Positions 25,713 through 36,489 of a stretch of DNA of 64,000 nucleotides are shown here, piece by piece (position 1 is the first letter of the stretch; each line of letters begins with the position of its first letter). The notes below the pieces were generated by a model. The model saw only the letters and a list, made by a program, of their open reading frames with translations. It was not told where the DNA came from and made no database searches. The translations under genes and the position numbers were made by a program. The stretch is taken from assembly GCF_900240945.1 (NCBI RefSeq), contig NZ_OESG01000014.1:2400015-2464014 (forward strand), written 5' to 3'. This DNA is from Mycobacterium sp. 3519A. Lineage in GTDB: Bacteria; Actinomycetota; Actinomycetes; Mycobacteriales; Mycobacteriaceae.

Positions 25713-26426
25713 TCACGCACCACCGTGCGACCGAGACCGGCCCAGCCGCCATTTGGTCTTCTTCGGCGTTTGGTAGAGGTCATGCGTCCAGGCCTCCATC
25801 ATGTCCTCGGCCTCACCGCTGACGGGGTTGTTCGTCACCTGCCAACCGAGGCTCTCGATCTGCGCCGTGCACCACCGGATCAACGAGCCGTCCGCGCCGA
25901 TCTCCTGCGCCAGCAGCACCCGCTCGTCGGACCCCAACTTGTCGCTGAAGGCGTCCATACAGTTCTTCACCCGCCAGTACGGGACGGCGCCGTCGAACTG
26001 CCGACACAGATCCAGCAGTTCCTTGTGAGCCTGCGCAAGGAAAGGCGTCAGCGGTGTCTCGTCGGCGTCGTCGTGCACCTGGACCGGCACATCGGCGGGC
26101 GGGCTGTCTTCGGGTCCTGCCAACGCGCGATATTTGATGCGCAGTTCTTCGAGTTCCGCCGTGGCCGCCTCGGCTCGCTCGCGCCACCATTTGAGGTGGT
26201 ACTCGACCAACTTCGACTCACAGGCAGCGCAGACCGAGGCCGGCGGCCCGGCTGCCGGATCCAGCGGATTCCCGACCGCGGCCCCGCAGAGCGCCTGGTC
26301 ATCGCGGCGGTTCAGATAGTCCTGGTGGTGCACTACCGACGACGAGGTTTCCCGCAGATAGGTGTGGGGTGGTTCCACAAGGCGAACGTAGTCGACGGGC
26401 GCCACGGCTCTCACCGGTTCTGTCAA
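25713..26426 (-). CDS. Conserved mycobacterial hypothetical protein with CxxC
   Basis: About 237 residues, soluble. There is a possible metal knuckle formed by ALCGAA and SVCAACESK (a Cys, then CxxC about 20 residues later), followed by a long charged helix (YHLKWWRERAEAATAELEEL) and a C-terminal domain rich in Trp and acidic residues. I do not recognise a function. The first codon of the frame is TTG 26426; GTG codons at 26414 and 26405 are equally possible starts, and no ribosome site decides between them. Confidence 0.6.
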   Translation of the reverse strand: MTEPVRAVAPVDYVRLVEPPHTYLRETSSSVVHHQDYLNRRDDQALCGAAVGNPLDPAAGPPASVCAACESKLVEYHLKWWRERAEAATAELEELRIKYRALAGPEDSPPADVPVQVHDDADETPLTPFLAQAHKELLDLCRQFDGAVPYWRVKNCMDAFSDKLGSDERVLLAQEIGADGSLIRWCTAQIESLGWQVTNNPVSGEAEDMMEAWTHDLYQTPKKTKWRLGRSRSHGGA

Positions 26427-26460
26427 ATGTCCAGTGGCTCAACCTGATTCGGGTGGCTAC

Positions 26461-27837
26461 TCAGGGTTGTATCGCCGCAGGGGGGCCTGGCGCCACGCCC
26501 GCGGCCGCAGGTCGCAGGCGGGCGATGATGCCGTCGAGATCGAGGCGGAACATGTCCGGCCGGAAGATGTGGCCGCCGGGCACCTCGTGCGGCTCATGTG
26601 GAATGCCGGCCGCCCTCAGCCGGTCGCGGAACTCCCGCTGACCGGCGAGCACCTGCGTCTCGTTGACGCTGTCGAACCAGTTGAGCGGATCCGGACTGGT
26701 GCCTGCGACCAGGAAGATCCGCTTGTTCCGATAGCTCTCGATGCGCTCGATCGGGTTGTCGGCGCTGACCCGCGCCTGGTCCCACAGTGGCGCACCGTAG
26801 ACCGTGCCGCCCGCCAGGTCCAAGACCGCCGAGGTGATGTTGGCCCAGTGCACCACCAGGCCGAAGTCGCGCCGCAGGCTCGCCGGGCCGGAGTGCGCGC
26901 TGACCGACGCGAAGTGGCCGTAATACTTGGCCGCGTACTTCAGCGCGCCGAAGCCGCCCATCGAGAACCCGCCCACCGCGCGGCCGTCGTACTCGGCGTA
27001 CGTCCGGAAGTTTGCCTCGATCCACGGCAGCAGCTGGGCGATGTGGAACGTCTCCCAGTTCCGCGGGCCGACGAACGAGGTGACCGGATTGGAGTACCAA
27101 CCCGCCTGCCCACCGTCGGGCATCACGACGATGATCGGCTTACCGGCTGTCAGCTCGCGGATTCCGAGGAAGTCGAACTGGCGGAAGTCGGCCGCGCCGC
27201 CGTGGAACATGTAGAGGACCGGGTAGGTGCGTCCGCTGGTGCGGTAGTCGTCCGGCAGCAGAACGTTGACGCCGGGGTTCCAGCCGATCGCCGCCGTCTG
27301 GAACCGGTAGTACCACAGCCGGGGATCGTTCTCGTTGCGGTCGACGATGCGTAGCCCGAACCCGTCGCTGCGGCCGACGAAGATCACCAGCTTGTGCCCG
27401 ACGTTGATGACGGCGGGGTCGGCGATCCCGTTGACAGCGGCGATCACCGGATAGAACGCGGTGTCCCCGTAGAACCGCAACGCCAAGGCGGACAACGTGT
27501 CGCCGGGGGCAACGGTATACCTGGTGATGTCCGGGATGATGAGTTGCTGGCCGGCGTTCAGCGGGCCCGACTCGGCGATGCCGGTGGCGTCCGCGATCAG
27601 CTTGTCCAGTTCGGCGTCACCATAGAACCTCGACGCCAACTCCGGCAGCGTGTCCCCTGCGGCCACCGAGTACCTGATGAAGTCGGGCATCACGAGTCGT
27701 TGCCCCACGTTGATCAAATTCGGATTCGGGATGCCGCTGGCGGTGGCGATCAGCCGGTACAGATTCGCGTCGCCGTAATAGCGCAATGCCAAGGACGACA
27801 ACGTTTCCCCCGCGACAACCGTATGTGTTCTGACCAT
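26461..27837 (-). CDS. Triple-LysM protein fused to an esterase D/Ag85-like hydrolase
   Basis: 458 residues from ATG 27837. Three LysM repeats fill residues about 3-48, 51-96 and 99-144 (each with GDTL or GETL, L-A-x-R-x-YGD, and IN/NAGQxLxIP). A serine esterase follows: FHGGAADF oxyanion region, nucleophile elbow GGFSMGGFGAL at about 280 and a late GGHIF supplying the likely His. The esterase fold is that of the antigen 85/esterase D family. LysM repeats bind peptidoglycan, yet no signal peptide is visible, so export is unexplained. The substrate is unknown; a wall-anchored acyl-ester hydrolase is a reasonable inference. Confidence 0.82.
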   Translation of the reverse strand: MVRTHTVVAGETLSSLALRYYGDANLYRLIATASGIPNPNLINVGQRLVMPDFIRYSVAAGDTLPELASRFYGDAELDKLIADATGIAESGPLNAGQQLIIPDITRYTVAPGDTLSALALRFYGDTAFYPVIAAVNGIADPAVINVGHKLVIFVGRSDGFGLRIVDRNENDPRLWYYRFQTAAIGWNPGVNVLLPDDYRTSGRTYPVLYMFHGGAADFRQFDFLGIRELTAGKPIIVVMPDGGQAGWYSNPVTSFVGPRNWETFHIAQLLPWIEANFRTYAEYDGRAVGGFSMGGFGALKYAAKYYGHFASVSAHSGPASLRRDFGLVVHWANITSAVLDLAGGTVYGAPLWDQARVSADNPIERIESYRNKRIFLVAGTSPDPLNWFDSVNETQVLAGQREFRDRLRAAGIPHEPHEVPGGHIFRPDMFRLDLDGIIARLRPAAAGVAPGPPAAIQP

Positions 27838-28231
27838 TGATTCGCTCTCCCTGTGGCAACTGGCTCGGCACTCGAGGTGGTGCTGTCGCGATTCGCTGTG
27901 AAGCAATCCGTGGCATTCGAACTGATCGAAATCCTATCCGGAAACTACGACACCGTCGGCGATTCGGCGGTTACGCCGTTGTCTTGATCTTGAATTCGCG
28001 TATCTGGAGCGACCTTCGGCAATGTTTCGCTGACACAGCAACTTTCGGGAACAAGGGCGGCTGCCACGACTGCGGCTGTCTTGGCGGCGTTTGCCTCGCC
28101 TGCGACAGCTAATCATCGCCGTGCTGTCGAAATGATTGAGGCACAGCATCTTTCTCGGGTACTCCTGCGCGCGGTGCCAGTCCGATACGCTCGCCGTTGA
28201 GACCGGTGTGTCGTCGACGAAGGGAAATTGG
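27838..28231. other. Divergent intergenic region, no gene seen
   Basis: A 394-base gap between the LysM-esterase and amidase genes. It presumably holds both promoters. I see no repeat or operator worth naming. Confidence 0.5.
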
Positions 28232-29098
28232 TTGGCTCAGACAGGACCGTGGACCGGCGACCCGGTGTGGCTCGCCGACGTGCTGCGCGCCGAAAATGTC
28301 CGGCTCGTCGAGTATCCCGGGTGGCGCGATCGTGGCCACGGCGACTTCAAGGACATCCGCGGTGTCATGGTGCATCACACCGGATCAGACACCGCGAGCG
28401 CGGCGTCCATCGCCAACGGCAGGCCGGACCTGCCCGGCCCGTTGTCGCAACTGCATCTCGCGCGTGACGGCACGGTGACCGTCGTCGCGGTCGGTGTCGC
28501 ATGGCACGCCGGCGTCGGCATGTATCCGTGGCTGCCGACCAACATGGGCAACTGGCACATGATCGGCATCGAGTGCGCCAACAGCGGAACCAGCCCGACC
28601 GCGCCGCACCGCACCAATTGGCCGGACGCACAGTACGACGCCTTGGTCCGTTGCTGCGCCGCCATCAATCGTCGGCTGGCGCAGAACTCCAGTCGGACCA
28701 TCGGGCACAAGGAGTACGCCGGCCGTTCACAGGGCAAGTGGGATCCCGGCGCGATCGACATGGACGTGCTGCGCGCCGATATTCAAGAACAGATCGGTGC
28801 GATCGACAAACCGGCGCCCACACCCCGACCCCCGGTGCCGGTCGGTGTGTACGCCCACGTCCTGCTGTTCCGTGGTTCCGAGGGTCCGCAAGTCGCGCAG
28901 TTGCAGCGTCAACTCAGACAGGACTACGCGGCGTACGCCGGACACCTCGTCGTCGACGGTATCTACGGTCCGCAGACCGAGGCTGCGGTCAGGGAGTTCC
29001 AGCGCCGCACCCGTGGCTTGAAAGTCGACGGCGTCGTCGGTCCGCTCACCGCGGCCGCCATGAAGCTGCGGCTGGTGCCGCCCGTGCAGGCGGCCTGA
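28232..29098 (+). CDS. N-acetylmuramoyl-L-alanine amidase with C-terminal peptidoglycan-binding domain
   Basis: About 288 residues. An Amidase_2/PGRP domain has the zinc His in VMVHHTGSD (about 46-54), GNWHMIGIECANSG and the late His of RTIGHKEYAG followed by KWDPG. A PG_binding_1 domain follows (SEGPQVAQLQRQL, DGIYGPQTEAAVREFQ, VDGVVGP). It should cleave the bond between muramic acid and the stem peptide. The organisation resembles actinobacteriophage endolysins and host amidases. There is no signal peptide, as in endolysins, but no other phage gene is near. TTG 28232 is chosen from GAAGGGA seven bases upstream; GTG 28208 is an alternative. Confidence 0.85.
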   Translation: MAQTGPWTGDPVWLADVLRAENVRLVEYPGWRDRGHGDFKDIRGVMVHHTGSDTASAASIANGRPDLPGPLSQLHLARDGTVTVVAVGVAWHAGVGMYPWLPTNMGNWHMIGIECANSGTSPTAPHRTNWPDAQYDALVRCCAAINRRLAQNSSRTIGHKEYAGRSQGKWDPGAIDMDVLRADIQEQIGAIDKPAPTPRPPVPVGVYAHVLLFRGSEGPQVAQLQRQLRQDYAAYAGHLVVDGIYGPQTEAAVREFQRRTRGLKVDGVVGPLTAAAMKLRLVPPVQAA

Positions 29099-29099
29099 C

Positions 29100-29642
29100 T
29101 CACCACCAGTAGTGCGGGTACTTCGCCCGGTTGATCTTGTTACCGATGACACCCACGGCGACCAGAATGGTTGCGGCCGTACCGATGAGGAGCACGAATT
29201 CCCAACGCGGTATGGCGGGTGCGACGCCGATCATCGCGGTCGCCGCAGCGGGGGAGTGCGGCATCCGGATCAGCTTCATGACACCCAGCGCCAGTGCACC
29301 GGCAAGCGCTCCACCCCACAGCGCGTTGACGCCGACCGCACCGACGAGCACGCCGACGATCGCGGACGCCATGTGACCGCCGATGACATTGCGCGGCTGG
29401 GAGAGCGGGAAGTGCGCACCACCGATGACCAACGCCATGCTGGCCGCCAAGGGTGGAATCAGCCACGGCTCGCGGGTCAACGCGGTCAGAGCCGCCACGA
29501 TGCCGAGCGCCACCAGACTCACGACCGTCTCGACAACGATGACGACGAATTTCTGCCTGGGCGGTGCTGAACTCACATACCAGGGCGAACTGGTCGGGGC
29601 TGGCGCCTCGGCCTGCGTCACGGAAACCTCCCGAATGGTCAA
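29100..29642 (-). CDS. HPP-family integral membrane protein
   Basis: A 180-residue protein with four to five membrane helices. It contains FPLSQPRNVIGGH (conserved in HPP proteins) and HSPAAATAMIGV, the motif that names the family with HSP in place of HPP. Some family members have been implicated in nitrite transport, but most are uncharacterised. Its stop falls two bases after the convergent amidase stop. Confidence 0.8.
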   Translation of the reverse strand: MTIREVSVTQAEAPAPTSSPWYVSSAPPRQKFVVIVVETVVSLVALGIVAALTALTREPWLIPPLAASMALVIGGAHFPLSQPRNVIGGHMASAIVGVLVGAVGVNALWGGALAGALALGVMKLIRMPHSPAAATAMIGVAPAIPRWEFVLLIGTAATILVAVGVIGNKINRAKYPHYWW

Positions 29643-29744
29643 GCCATCCCCGAGAAAGTTAGGGTGCCGGTTTACCTGTCCGCAACATTCCCGCGATTCA
29701 CGCTAGTTATCAAGTGGCGCAACGGATATCGACAGCGTTTGCCG

Positions 29745-30077
29745 CTACCGTCCGGCCGTTGATCCACGGGAGTTATCGCCGCTCGTCGTGGCGACAAACC
29801 GGTGATCTTGTGCGTGCGCGGCGCCGATAGCCCACTCGGCGAGCAACTCTTCGAACTCGTCGTCGAGGGATTTCCGGTTCCGCTTGCAAACCCGGGCGAC
29901 TTCGGCGATCAGCGCGACGGCCGCGAACTGCGCGGCCCCCAACGCCAGCAGCGGCCACACCGCGCCCGCCGCCACGACCATGCCGACCCGACCGGCGCGG
30001 CCCTGCGCGGTCAGCGTCAGGCCGATCGACGTGACGGCCCAGCCGATCACGTAGCTGTACAGAACTGTGTGGGTCAC
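29745..30077 (-). CDS. Small two-helix membrane protein
   Basis: 110 residues from GTG 30077, which is preceded by AAGGAG at eight bases. It has two membrane segments (VLYSYVIGWAVTSIGLTL and a following AVWPLLALGAAQFAAVALIA), then a cytoplasmic tail with KRNRKSLDDEFEELLAEWA. This style is common among conserved mycobacterial membrane proteins of unknown function. The frame stays open upstream to 30227, but without membrane or family character. Confidence 0.65.
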   Translation of the reverse strand: MTHTVLYSYVIGWAVTSIGLTLTAQGRAGRVGMVVAAGAVWPLLALGAAQFAAVALIAEVARVCKRNRKSLDDEFEELLAEWAIGAAHAQDHRFVATTSGDNSRGSTAGR

Positions 30078-30293
30078 TCTTCGGGCTCCTTGGTCGCGGC
30101 CGGTCTGGCCTCGTGCTGCCCAGTGTGGAACCGGCTCCTTGGCAGATCCTTGGCAATCGCCAAGATCATTTGCTGAAGATGCGGATCGCAAAACATCTTC
30201 TGCGTTAAATTTCTGCGGTTTTCGCACATTCGTTCCCCACGGATGCGAGAGTGGCGCTGGGTCGGGGATGCATCAGAGGTAATTAGGGGAGAA

Positions 30294-32312
30294 ATGGGTG
30301 CATCCGCGTATGTAGGCCGCGTTGGCGGGCTGGCCGTGGCCCTGGGGGTGGGCATGGCCATAGCTACTGGTAATGGCGTTGCTTCGGCCAGCCCGGCTGA
30401 GAAGGGTTCGTCGGCGTCGGAGACATCGACGTCCGCCGACAGCTCGGCGCCTGCCAAGACGTCGACTACGGAATCGGGCACCAAGGTCGACACCGACGGC
30501 GCCGAAGCGAAGGTGGAGGTGGAGCCGACGCCCGCCGCCGAACCTGAAACCAAGGCGGCGGGGTCCGAGGCGGACGACGCCGACGACGCGAATGTTGCGC
30601 CACCGACGCGCAAACCGCACAAACCCAAGAACGTCCAAATACGCATCGCGAAGAAGCCGTCAGCCGGCCTCACGAAGAAGTCGACGGTCAGCGAGGCGCC
30701 GCCCAGATCGGCGGTCGCCACCACTGCCACGTCCGGCGACACCAGCGATGAGCCGCCTGTCGTGCAGCGAACCGTGGCGGCTCCCGAGCCCGTCACGTTC
30801 ACCGACGTCGCGGTGGTCGCGCTTCACGAAGTCCGGCCCAAGGTCGCGACCGCCCCGCGGCCGTCTTTCGTGCAGCGCACGGTGTCCAACGTCGTCTCTC
30901 AGGTGTTGTCCGCGGTCGGTCTCGGCTCGCTGGCGTCCAACATCCCTGGCGGTCCGAGTTGGTCGCCACTGGGGCTGGCGCTGCTCGCACTGGGCGCGCG
31001 CCGCGAAACGGAACAGACGCTCACGGCCGCGCGGACGACGAGCACCGGAACGCCGGTGGCCGCGCTGGCGCTCGTCCCGACCGCGGCGGTGGCATCGGAA
31101 CCCGCGACCACGCGGACACCCGTGGCAGTCAGTGGCAACACCCAGTTCATCGAGTTCGTCACCGGCGCAGGCAATTTGAACGATACACAGCGGAGGTTCG
31201 GCATCGGCGGCACCGACCTGGGCATCATGTGGGACAACGGAATCACGGACAATCCGACCACCGCGGTCAACGAGCACCAGGTGTTGATCGCATTCGGTGA
31301 CACGTTCAGCAACAGCTTCCCGGTGCGCTCCGGCATCTGGCGGATGAACACGCTGTTCCGCAGCACGGATACCACGCTGTCCAACGGCATGTACATCCCT
31401 GACGGCATCCAGCATGACCCGGGGATGTACAGCGGCTCACCGATGTCTGATCCGAATTTCTCACGGGAGATCATCGGGCATCCCCGGTATGCCATCGGAC
31501 CGGAGGTGACGATCATTCCGACCGCGGCGATCTCGGTTCCCGGTGCGGGTGCCAACGGCGCGACGCGGCAGTACATCAGCTTCATGTCCGTGCGGTCCTG
31601 GGACACCCCGGGAAGCTGGACGACGAACTACTCGGGGATCGCGTATTCCGATGACAACGGCCAGAATTGGCGGTCCGAACTGGTGCCGTCGTCGTCGATC
31701 CGCACGGCCGCATCCGGTCGCTCGACGGTGCCGTACGTCTCCGGTAACCAGAACTTCCAGCAAAACGCGTTCGTCAAACCGCCCGCGGGCTCGCAGGAAG
31801 CCGCCGAGGGCTGGGTCTACATGTACGGCACGCCGTCGGGCCGCAACGGCACGGTGTACGTGTCGCGGGTGAACCAGTACCAGATCATGGACCAGACGAA
31901 GTACCAGTACTGGAACGGGTCGTCGTGGGTGGCGAACAAGCCTTCGGCGGCCAAGCCGATCTTGCCGGGAACTACCACCAGCTTCCTCGGCTTCTTCAAG
32001 TCGACGACATATCCCAGCGCCGGTGAAATGTCGGTGCAGTACAACCCGTACCTGAAGAAGTACGTGATGCTCTACGCCGACAAGAACAACAACGTCGTGA
32101 TGCGGACATCCAACACGCCACAAGGGACATGGTCGGCCCCCACGACACTGGTGACGTCGACAAAGGTGCCGGGCTTGTACGCGCCGATGATCCATCCGTG
32201 GTCGGGCACCGAAAACCTCCCGCAGTCGGAAAGCCAATACCTGTACTGGAACCTGTCGACGTGGGGGGACTACCAAGTGAGGCTGATGCGTACGGACCTG
32301 ACCAAGGTTTGA
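30294..32312 (+). CDS. Secreted DUF4185 protein with low-complexity N-terminal stalk
   Basis: 672 residues from ATG 30294, preceded by GGGGAGA. A signal-like segment (VGGLAVALGVGMAIATGNGV, then ASAS) is followed by about 230 residues rich in Ala, Ser, Thr, Pro, Glu and Lys, then the DUF4185 domain (about 280-670). This has beta-propeller-like repeats: IGGTDLGIMWD, FGDTF, AYSDDNGQNW, VMLYADKNNNVVMRTS. The family is common on mycobacterial surfaces and distantly resembles glycoside hydrolase propellers; activity is not known to me. Export to the envelope is likely. Confidence 0.82.
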   Translation: MGASAYVGRVGGLAVALGVGMAIATGNGVASASPAEKGSSASETSTSADSSAPAKTSTTESGTKVDTDGAEAKVEVEPTPAAEPETKAAGSEADDADDANVAPPTRKPHKPKNVQIRIAKKPSAGLTKKSTVSEAPPRSAVATTATSGDTSDEPPVVQRTVAAPEPVTFTDVAVVALHEVRPKVATAPRPSFVQRTVSNVVSQVLSAVGLGSLASNIPGGPSWSPLGLALLALGARRETEQTLTAARTTSTGTPVAALALVPTAAVASEPATTRTPVAVSGNTQFIEFVTGAGNLNDTQRRFGIGGTDLGIMWDNGITDNPTTAVNEHQVLIAFGDTFSNSFPVRSGIWRMNTLFRSTDTTLSNGMYIPDGIQHDPGMYSGSPMSDPNFSREIIGHPRYAIGPEVTIIPTAAISVPGAGANGATRQYISFMSVRSWDTPGSWTTNYSGIAYSDDNGQNWRSELVPSSSIRTAASGRSTVPYVSGNQNFQQNAFVKPPAGSQEAAEGWVYMYGTPSGRNGTVYVSRVNQYQIMDQTKYQYWNGSSWVANKPSAAKPILPGTTTSFLGFFKSTTYPSAGEMSVQYNPYLKKYVMLYADKNNNVVMRTSNTPQGTWSAPTTLVTSTKVPGLYAPMIHPWSGTENLPQSESQYLYWNLSTWGDYQVRLMRTDLTKV

Positions 32313-32369
32313 TAACAAGCCGGTCAAGCGACGCGCGTCGGTGGCGTGACGGTAGTACCGCGCTGCTAG

Positions 32370-34180
<1,811 letters not shown>

Positions 34181-34259
34181 CCCTCCATCATGGTGGGATG
34201 TCGGAGTTCACAGCATTCACTCAGCGAATCGTCGCCGCCCGCGCACCTACAGTAGGGGT

Positions 34260-34445
34260 ATGCGCATTGCCACCGCCGTGATCGGCGTCGTCGTCTTCCT
34301 GTTCGGCACGCTGTGGGCGTTGCAGGGTTTCGGCGTCGTCGGCGGCAGCCCGATGAGCAATACCACGACATGGTCGATCATCGGGCCGATCGTCGCACTG
34401 ATCGGCATCGCGCTGGTCGTAGGTGCGCTGCGCCGCCGTAAATAG
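34260..34445 (+). CDS. Small two-helix membrane protein (61 aa)
   Basis: From ATG 34260: MRIATAVIGVVVFLFGTLWA forms the first helix and WSIIGPIVALIGIALVVGAL the second, ending RRRK (positive inside). No family function is known to me. An AGTAGGGG stretch precedes the ATG at short distance. It is followed 48 bases later by the histidine kinase gene. Confidence 0.65.
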   Translation: MRIATAVIGVVVFLFGTLWALQGFGVVGGSPMSNTTTWSIIGPIVALIGIALVVGALRRRK

Positions 34446-34493
34446 CCTGCCTGACCTGCGATAAAACCGGGGATTGGGCGTTACACTGCCGGT

Positions 34494-35756
34494 GTGCCGC
34501 GGTCCCCGAGCCGAACCTGGTCGAGCTTGCTGATGCCACCGGCCGCGGTGGGCCCCAGCGGCAGCGAGGCCGTCCGCGCGATCTTCCTGCAGTTCGATCA
34601 GCGAGCCCAACGGCAGCGCAGCATTCTGCGACTCGCCTTGGCGGCCATCATGGTGCTGGCCGTTTTCAGCGGCACCTCGCGGGCGGAGTGGCCAGTTCAG
34701 TTCGCGGTGGTCGCCGTCTACAGCGTGCTGGCGATCATCGCGGCGTGGTTGGTGCTGCGACATCCCCACCGGGCCCGTCGATTACGTGCACTCGAGCCGA
34801 TGGTGCCCGTCGACATCGCCGCCATCTGCGTGCTGCCGTTCCTGTCGACGGGTAGCTATCTGATGCTTGGTCTGCTGGCGTTCCTGCCGTTCTTCATCGC
34901 GACGCAGGCCGGGCACCGCGCGGCGGTGCTGTCGGTGGCGGCGATCGTCGGGGGTGCGGTCGGCGTGTTGACAGACGCGGTGTTTCGGCGCGAACTGTCG
35001 GCGATGACGATCCTGACCATCCTGGCGATGCTGGCCCTGCTGTGCGTGTGTTCGTACACGGTGTCGCGCACGCAGCAGCGCCGTTTGGCGAGCATCGCCG
35101 AGCTGACGGCGAGCCGGTCAGTGCTGCTGGCCGATGTGATGTCGGCCGAGGAGCGGGAGCGGCGCAGGATCGCCGAAGCGTTGCACGACGGCGCCCTGCA
35201 GACTGTGCTTGCCGCCAAACAGGATCTGCGCGAGGCGATTCGGGCCAACGGCGACTCGTCGAGCGTCGAACGCGCCAGCGAACTCCTCGTCGACGTCTCG
35301 CACGACTTGCGGCAGGTGACCCGAGAACTGCATCCGTCGGTGCTCGACGAAGCAGGTCTGGCGGTGGCGGTACAGGCATTGGCGGACAACTTCTCCGAGC
35401 GCACCGGCGTGCCGGTGGAGGCCACCATCGACTACCCGCGCCGTCATCCGGACGATGCGACTCTCTACGGCGTGGCGCGCGAGTTACTCAACAACGTGGC
35501 CCGTCACGCGCAAGCCAAACAGGTGCGACTCGAACTGCTCGACGAAGGCGACGCCGTGACGCTCGACGTGAGGGACGACGGCGTCGGCATGGACCCTTCC
35601 GTGCTTCCGAAACGGGTGAGCGAAGGGCACATCGGTGTCGCCTCGCACCGGGCGCGAGTCGAAACGCTCGGTGGAACAGTGGAATTCGAGCCGGTCGAGC
35701 GTGGCACCTGGGTGCGCGTGCAGCTGCCGGCGCGGGTCGCGCAGGAGGTCCGATGA
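34494..35756 (+). CDS. NarL-type membrane sensor histidine kinase
   Basis: A 420-residue HisKA_3 kinase. About five to six membrane segments occupy residues 40-190. They are followed by a coiled dimerisation region with the phospho-acceptor His in RRRIAEALHDGALQTVL (about 225) and an HATPase_c domain (ELLNNVARHAQAK, DDGVGM, GTWVRVQLP). There is no extracellular sensor domain, so it probably senses within the membrane. A TACACT box (34482-34487) sits seven bases before GTG 34494, suggesting a leaderless message. Its stop overlaps the regulator start, so the pair is co-expressed. Confidence 0.88.
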   Translation: MPRSPSRTWSSLLMPPAAVGPSGSEAVRAIFLQFDQRAQRQRSILRLALAAIMVLAVFSGTSRAEWPVQFAVVAVYSVLAIIAAWLVLRHPHRARRLRALEPMVPVDIAAICVLPFLSTGSYLMLGLLAFLPFFIATQAGHRAAVLSVAAIVGGAVGVLTDAVFRRELSAMTILTILAMLALLCVCSYTVSRTQQRRLASIAELTASRSVLLADVMSAEERERRRIAEALHDGALQTVLAAKQDLREAIRANGDSSSVERASELLVDVSHDLRQVTRELHPSVLDEAGLAVAVQALADNFSERTGVPVEATIDYPRRHPDDATLYGVARELLNNVARHAQAKQVRLELLDEGDAVTLDVRDDGVGMDPSVLPKRVSEGHIGVASHRARVETLGGTVEFEPVERGTWVRVQLPARVAQEVR

Positions 35757-36397
35757 CGAAAACCGAACGGGTGCGGGTGGTGGTGGGCGACGATCACCCG
35801 GTCTACCGGGACGGCCTGGTGCGCGCGCTGGACAACAACGGCCGCACGGAGGTGGTCGCCGCCGTCGGTGACGGCAGCGCCGCACTCGACGCCATCCGCG
35901 AACACACTCCCGACGTCGCGCTGCTCGACTACAAGATGCCCGGACTGGACGGAATCGCCGTGGCGCATGCGGTGAATCGCGACAGACTGCCCACCCGCGT
36001 GCTGCTGGTCTCGGCGACCACCGAAGGCTCTGTCGTCTACCGCGCGATTCAGGACGGCGCAGCCGGCTTCCTGTCGAAGGAGGCCGACCGCGACGACATC
36101 GTCGCTGCCGTCGTCGCCTGCGCGCGCGGGGAGGACGTGCTGCCGCCCGAACTGATCGCCGGGTTGACCGCGCAGGTGCGTCAGCACGCGCACGGACAGG
36201 CGCCGCTGCTCAGCGACCGCGAGCGCCAGATCCTGCGGATGATCGCGGATGGAAAGTCGGTTCCCGACATGGCGGCGGAGCTCTATCTGGCGCAGACCAC
36301 CATCAAGACCCACATCCGCAGGCTCTACGAGAAGCTCGGCGTTTCGGATCGCGGCGCCGCGGTGGCCCAGGCGATGCGCAACCACCTCCTGGAGTGA
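35753..36397 (+). CDS. NarL/LuxR-family response regulator
   Basis: A 214-residue regulator starting at ATG 35753 (ATGA overlap with the kinase stop). Receiver domain residues are GDDHP (acidic pocket), LLDYKMPGLDG (phospho-Asp) and KEAD (Lys). The C-terminal LuxR-type HTH runs LSDRERQILRMIADGKSVPD, then LYLAQTTIKTHIRRLYEKLGV. It is the partner of the upstream kinase. The target is not shown by sequence; the aquaporin gene and the TCATCC repeats right after it are candidates. Confidence 0.9.
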   Translation: MTKTERVRVVVGDDHPVYRDGLVRALDNNGRTEVVAAVGDGSAALDAIREHTPDVALLDYKMPGLDGIAVAHAVNRDRLPTRVLLVSATTEGSVVYRAIQDGAAGFLSKEADRDDIVAAVVACARGEDVLPPELIAGLTAQVRQHAHGQAPLLSDRERQILRMIADGKSVPDMAAELYLAQTTIKTHIRRLYEKLGVSDRGAAVAQAMRNHLLE

Positions 36398-36401
36398 CCG
36401 T

Positions 36402-36431
36402 TCATCCTTTTGGATGACACGCGGTTCATCC
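36402..36431. promoter_or_regulatory. TCATCC inverted and direct repeats
   Basis: TCATCC-TTTT-GGATGA (36402-36417) is a perfect 6-base inverted repeat, and TTCATCC recurs at 36425-36431. It lies between the response regulator and aquaporin genes. It may be a binding site for the LuxR-type regulator or a weak terminator. Confidence 0.35.
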
Positions 36432-36489
36432 GGCCGCTCATGCGAACGGTCGCTGCCGCTCGACAGTGCTGGGCCGCAGCCTTGTTCGC

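Noticed and set aside
32352..32363. GTAGTACCGCGC, identical to part of box 1 of the cluster promoter element, upstream of the antigen 85 gene
   Set aside because: The second box (GCAGTRG at +30) and the GAYGAT box are missing, so it is not a fourth copy; chance or a generic promoter resemblance is likelier.
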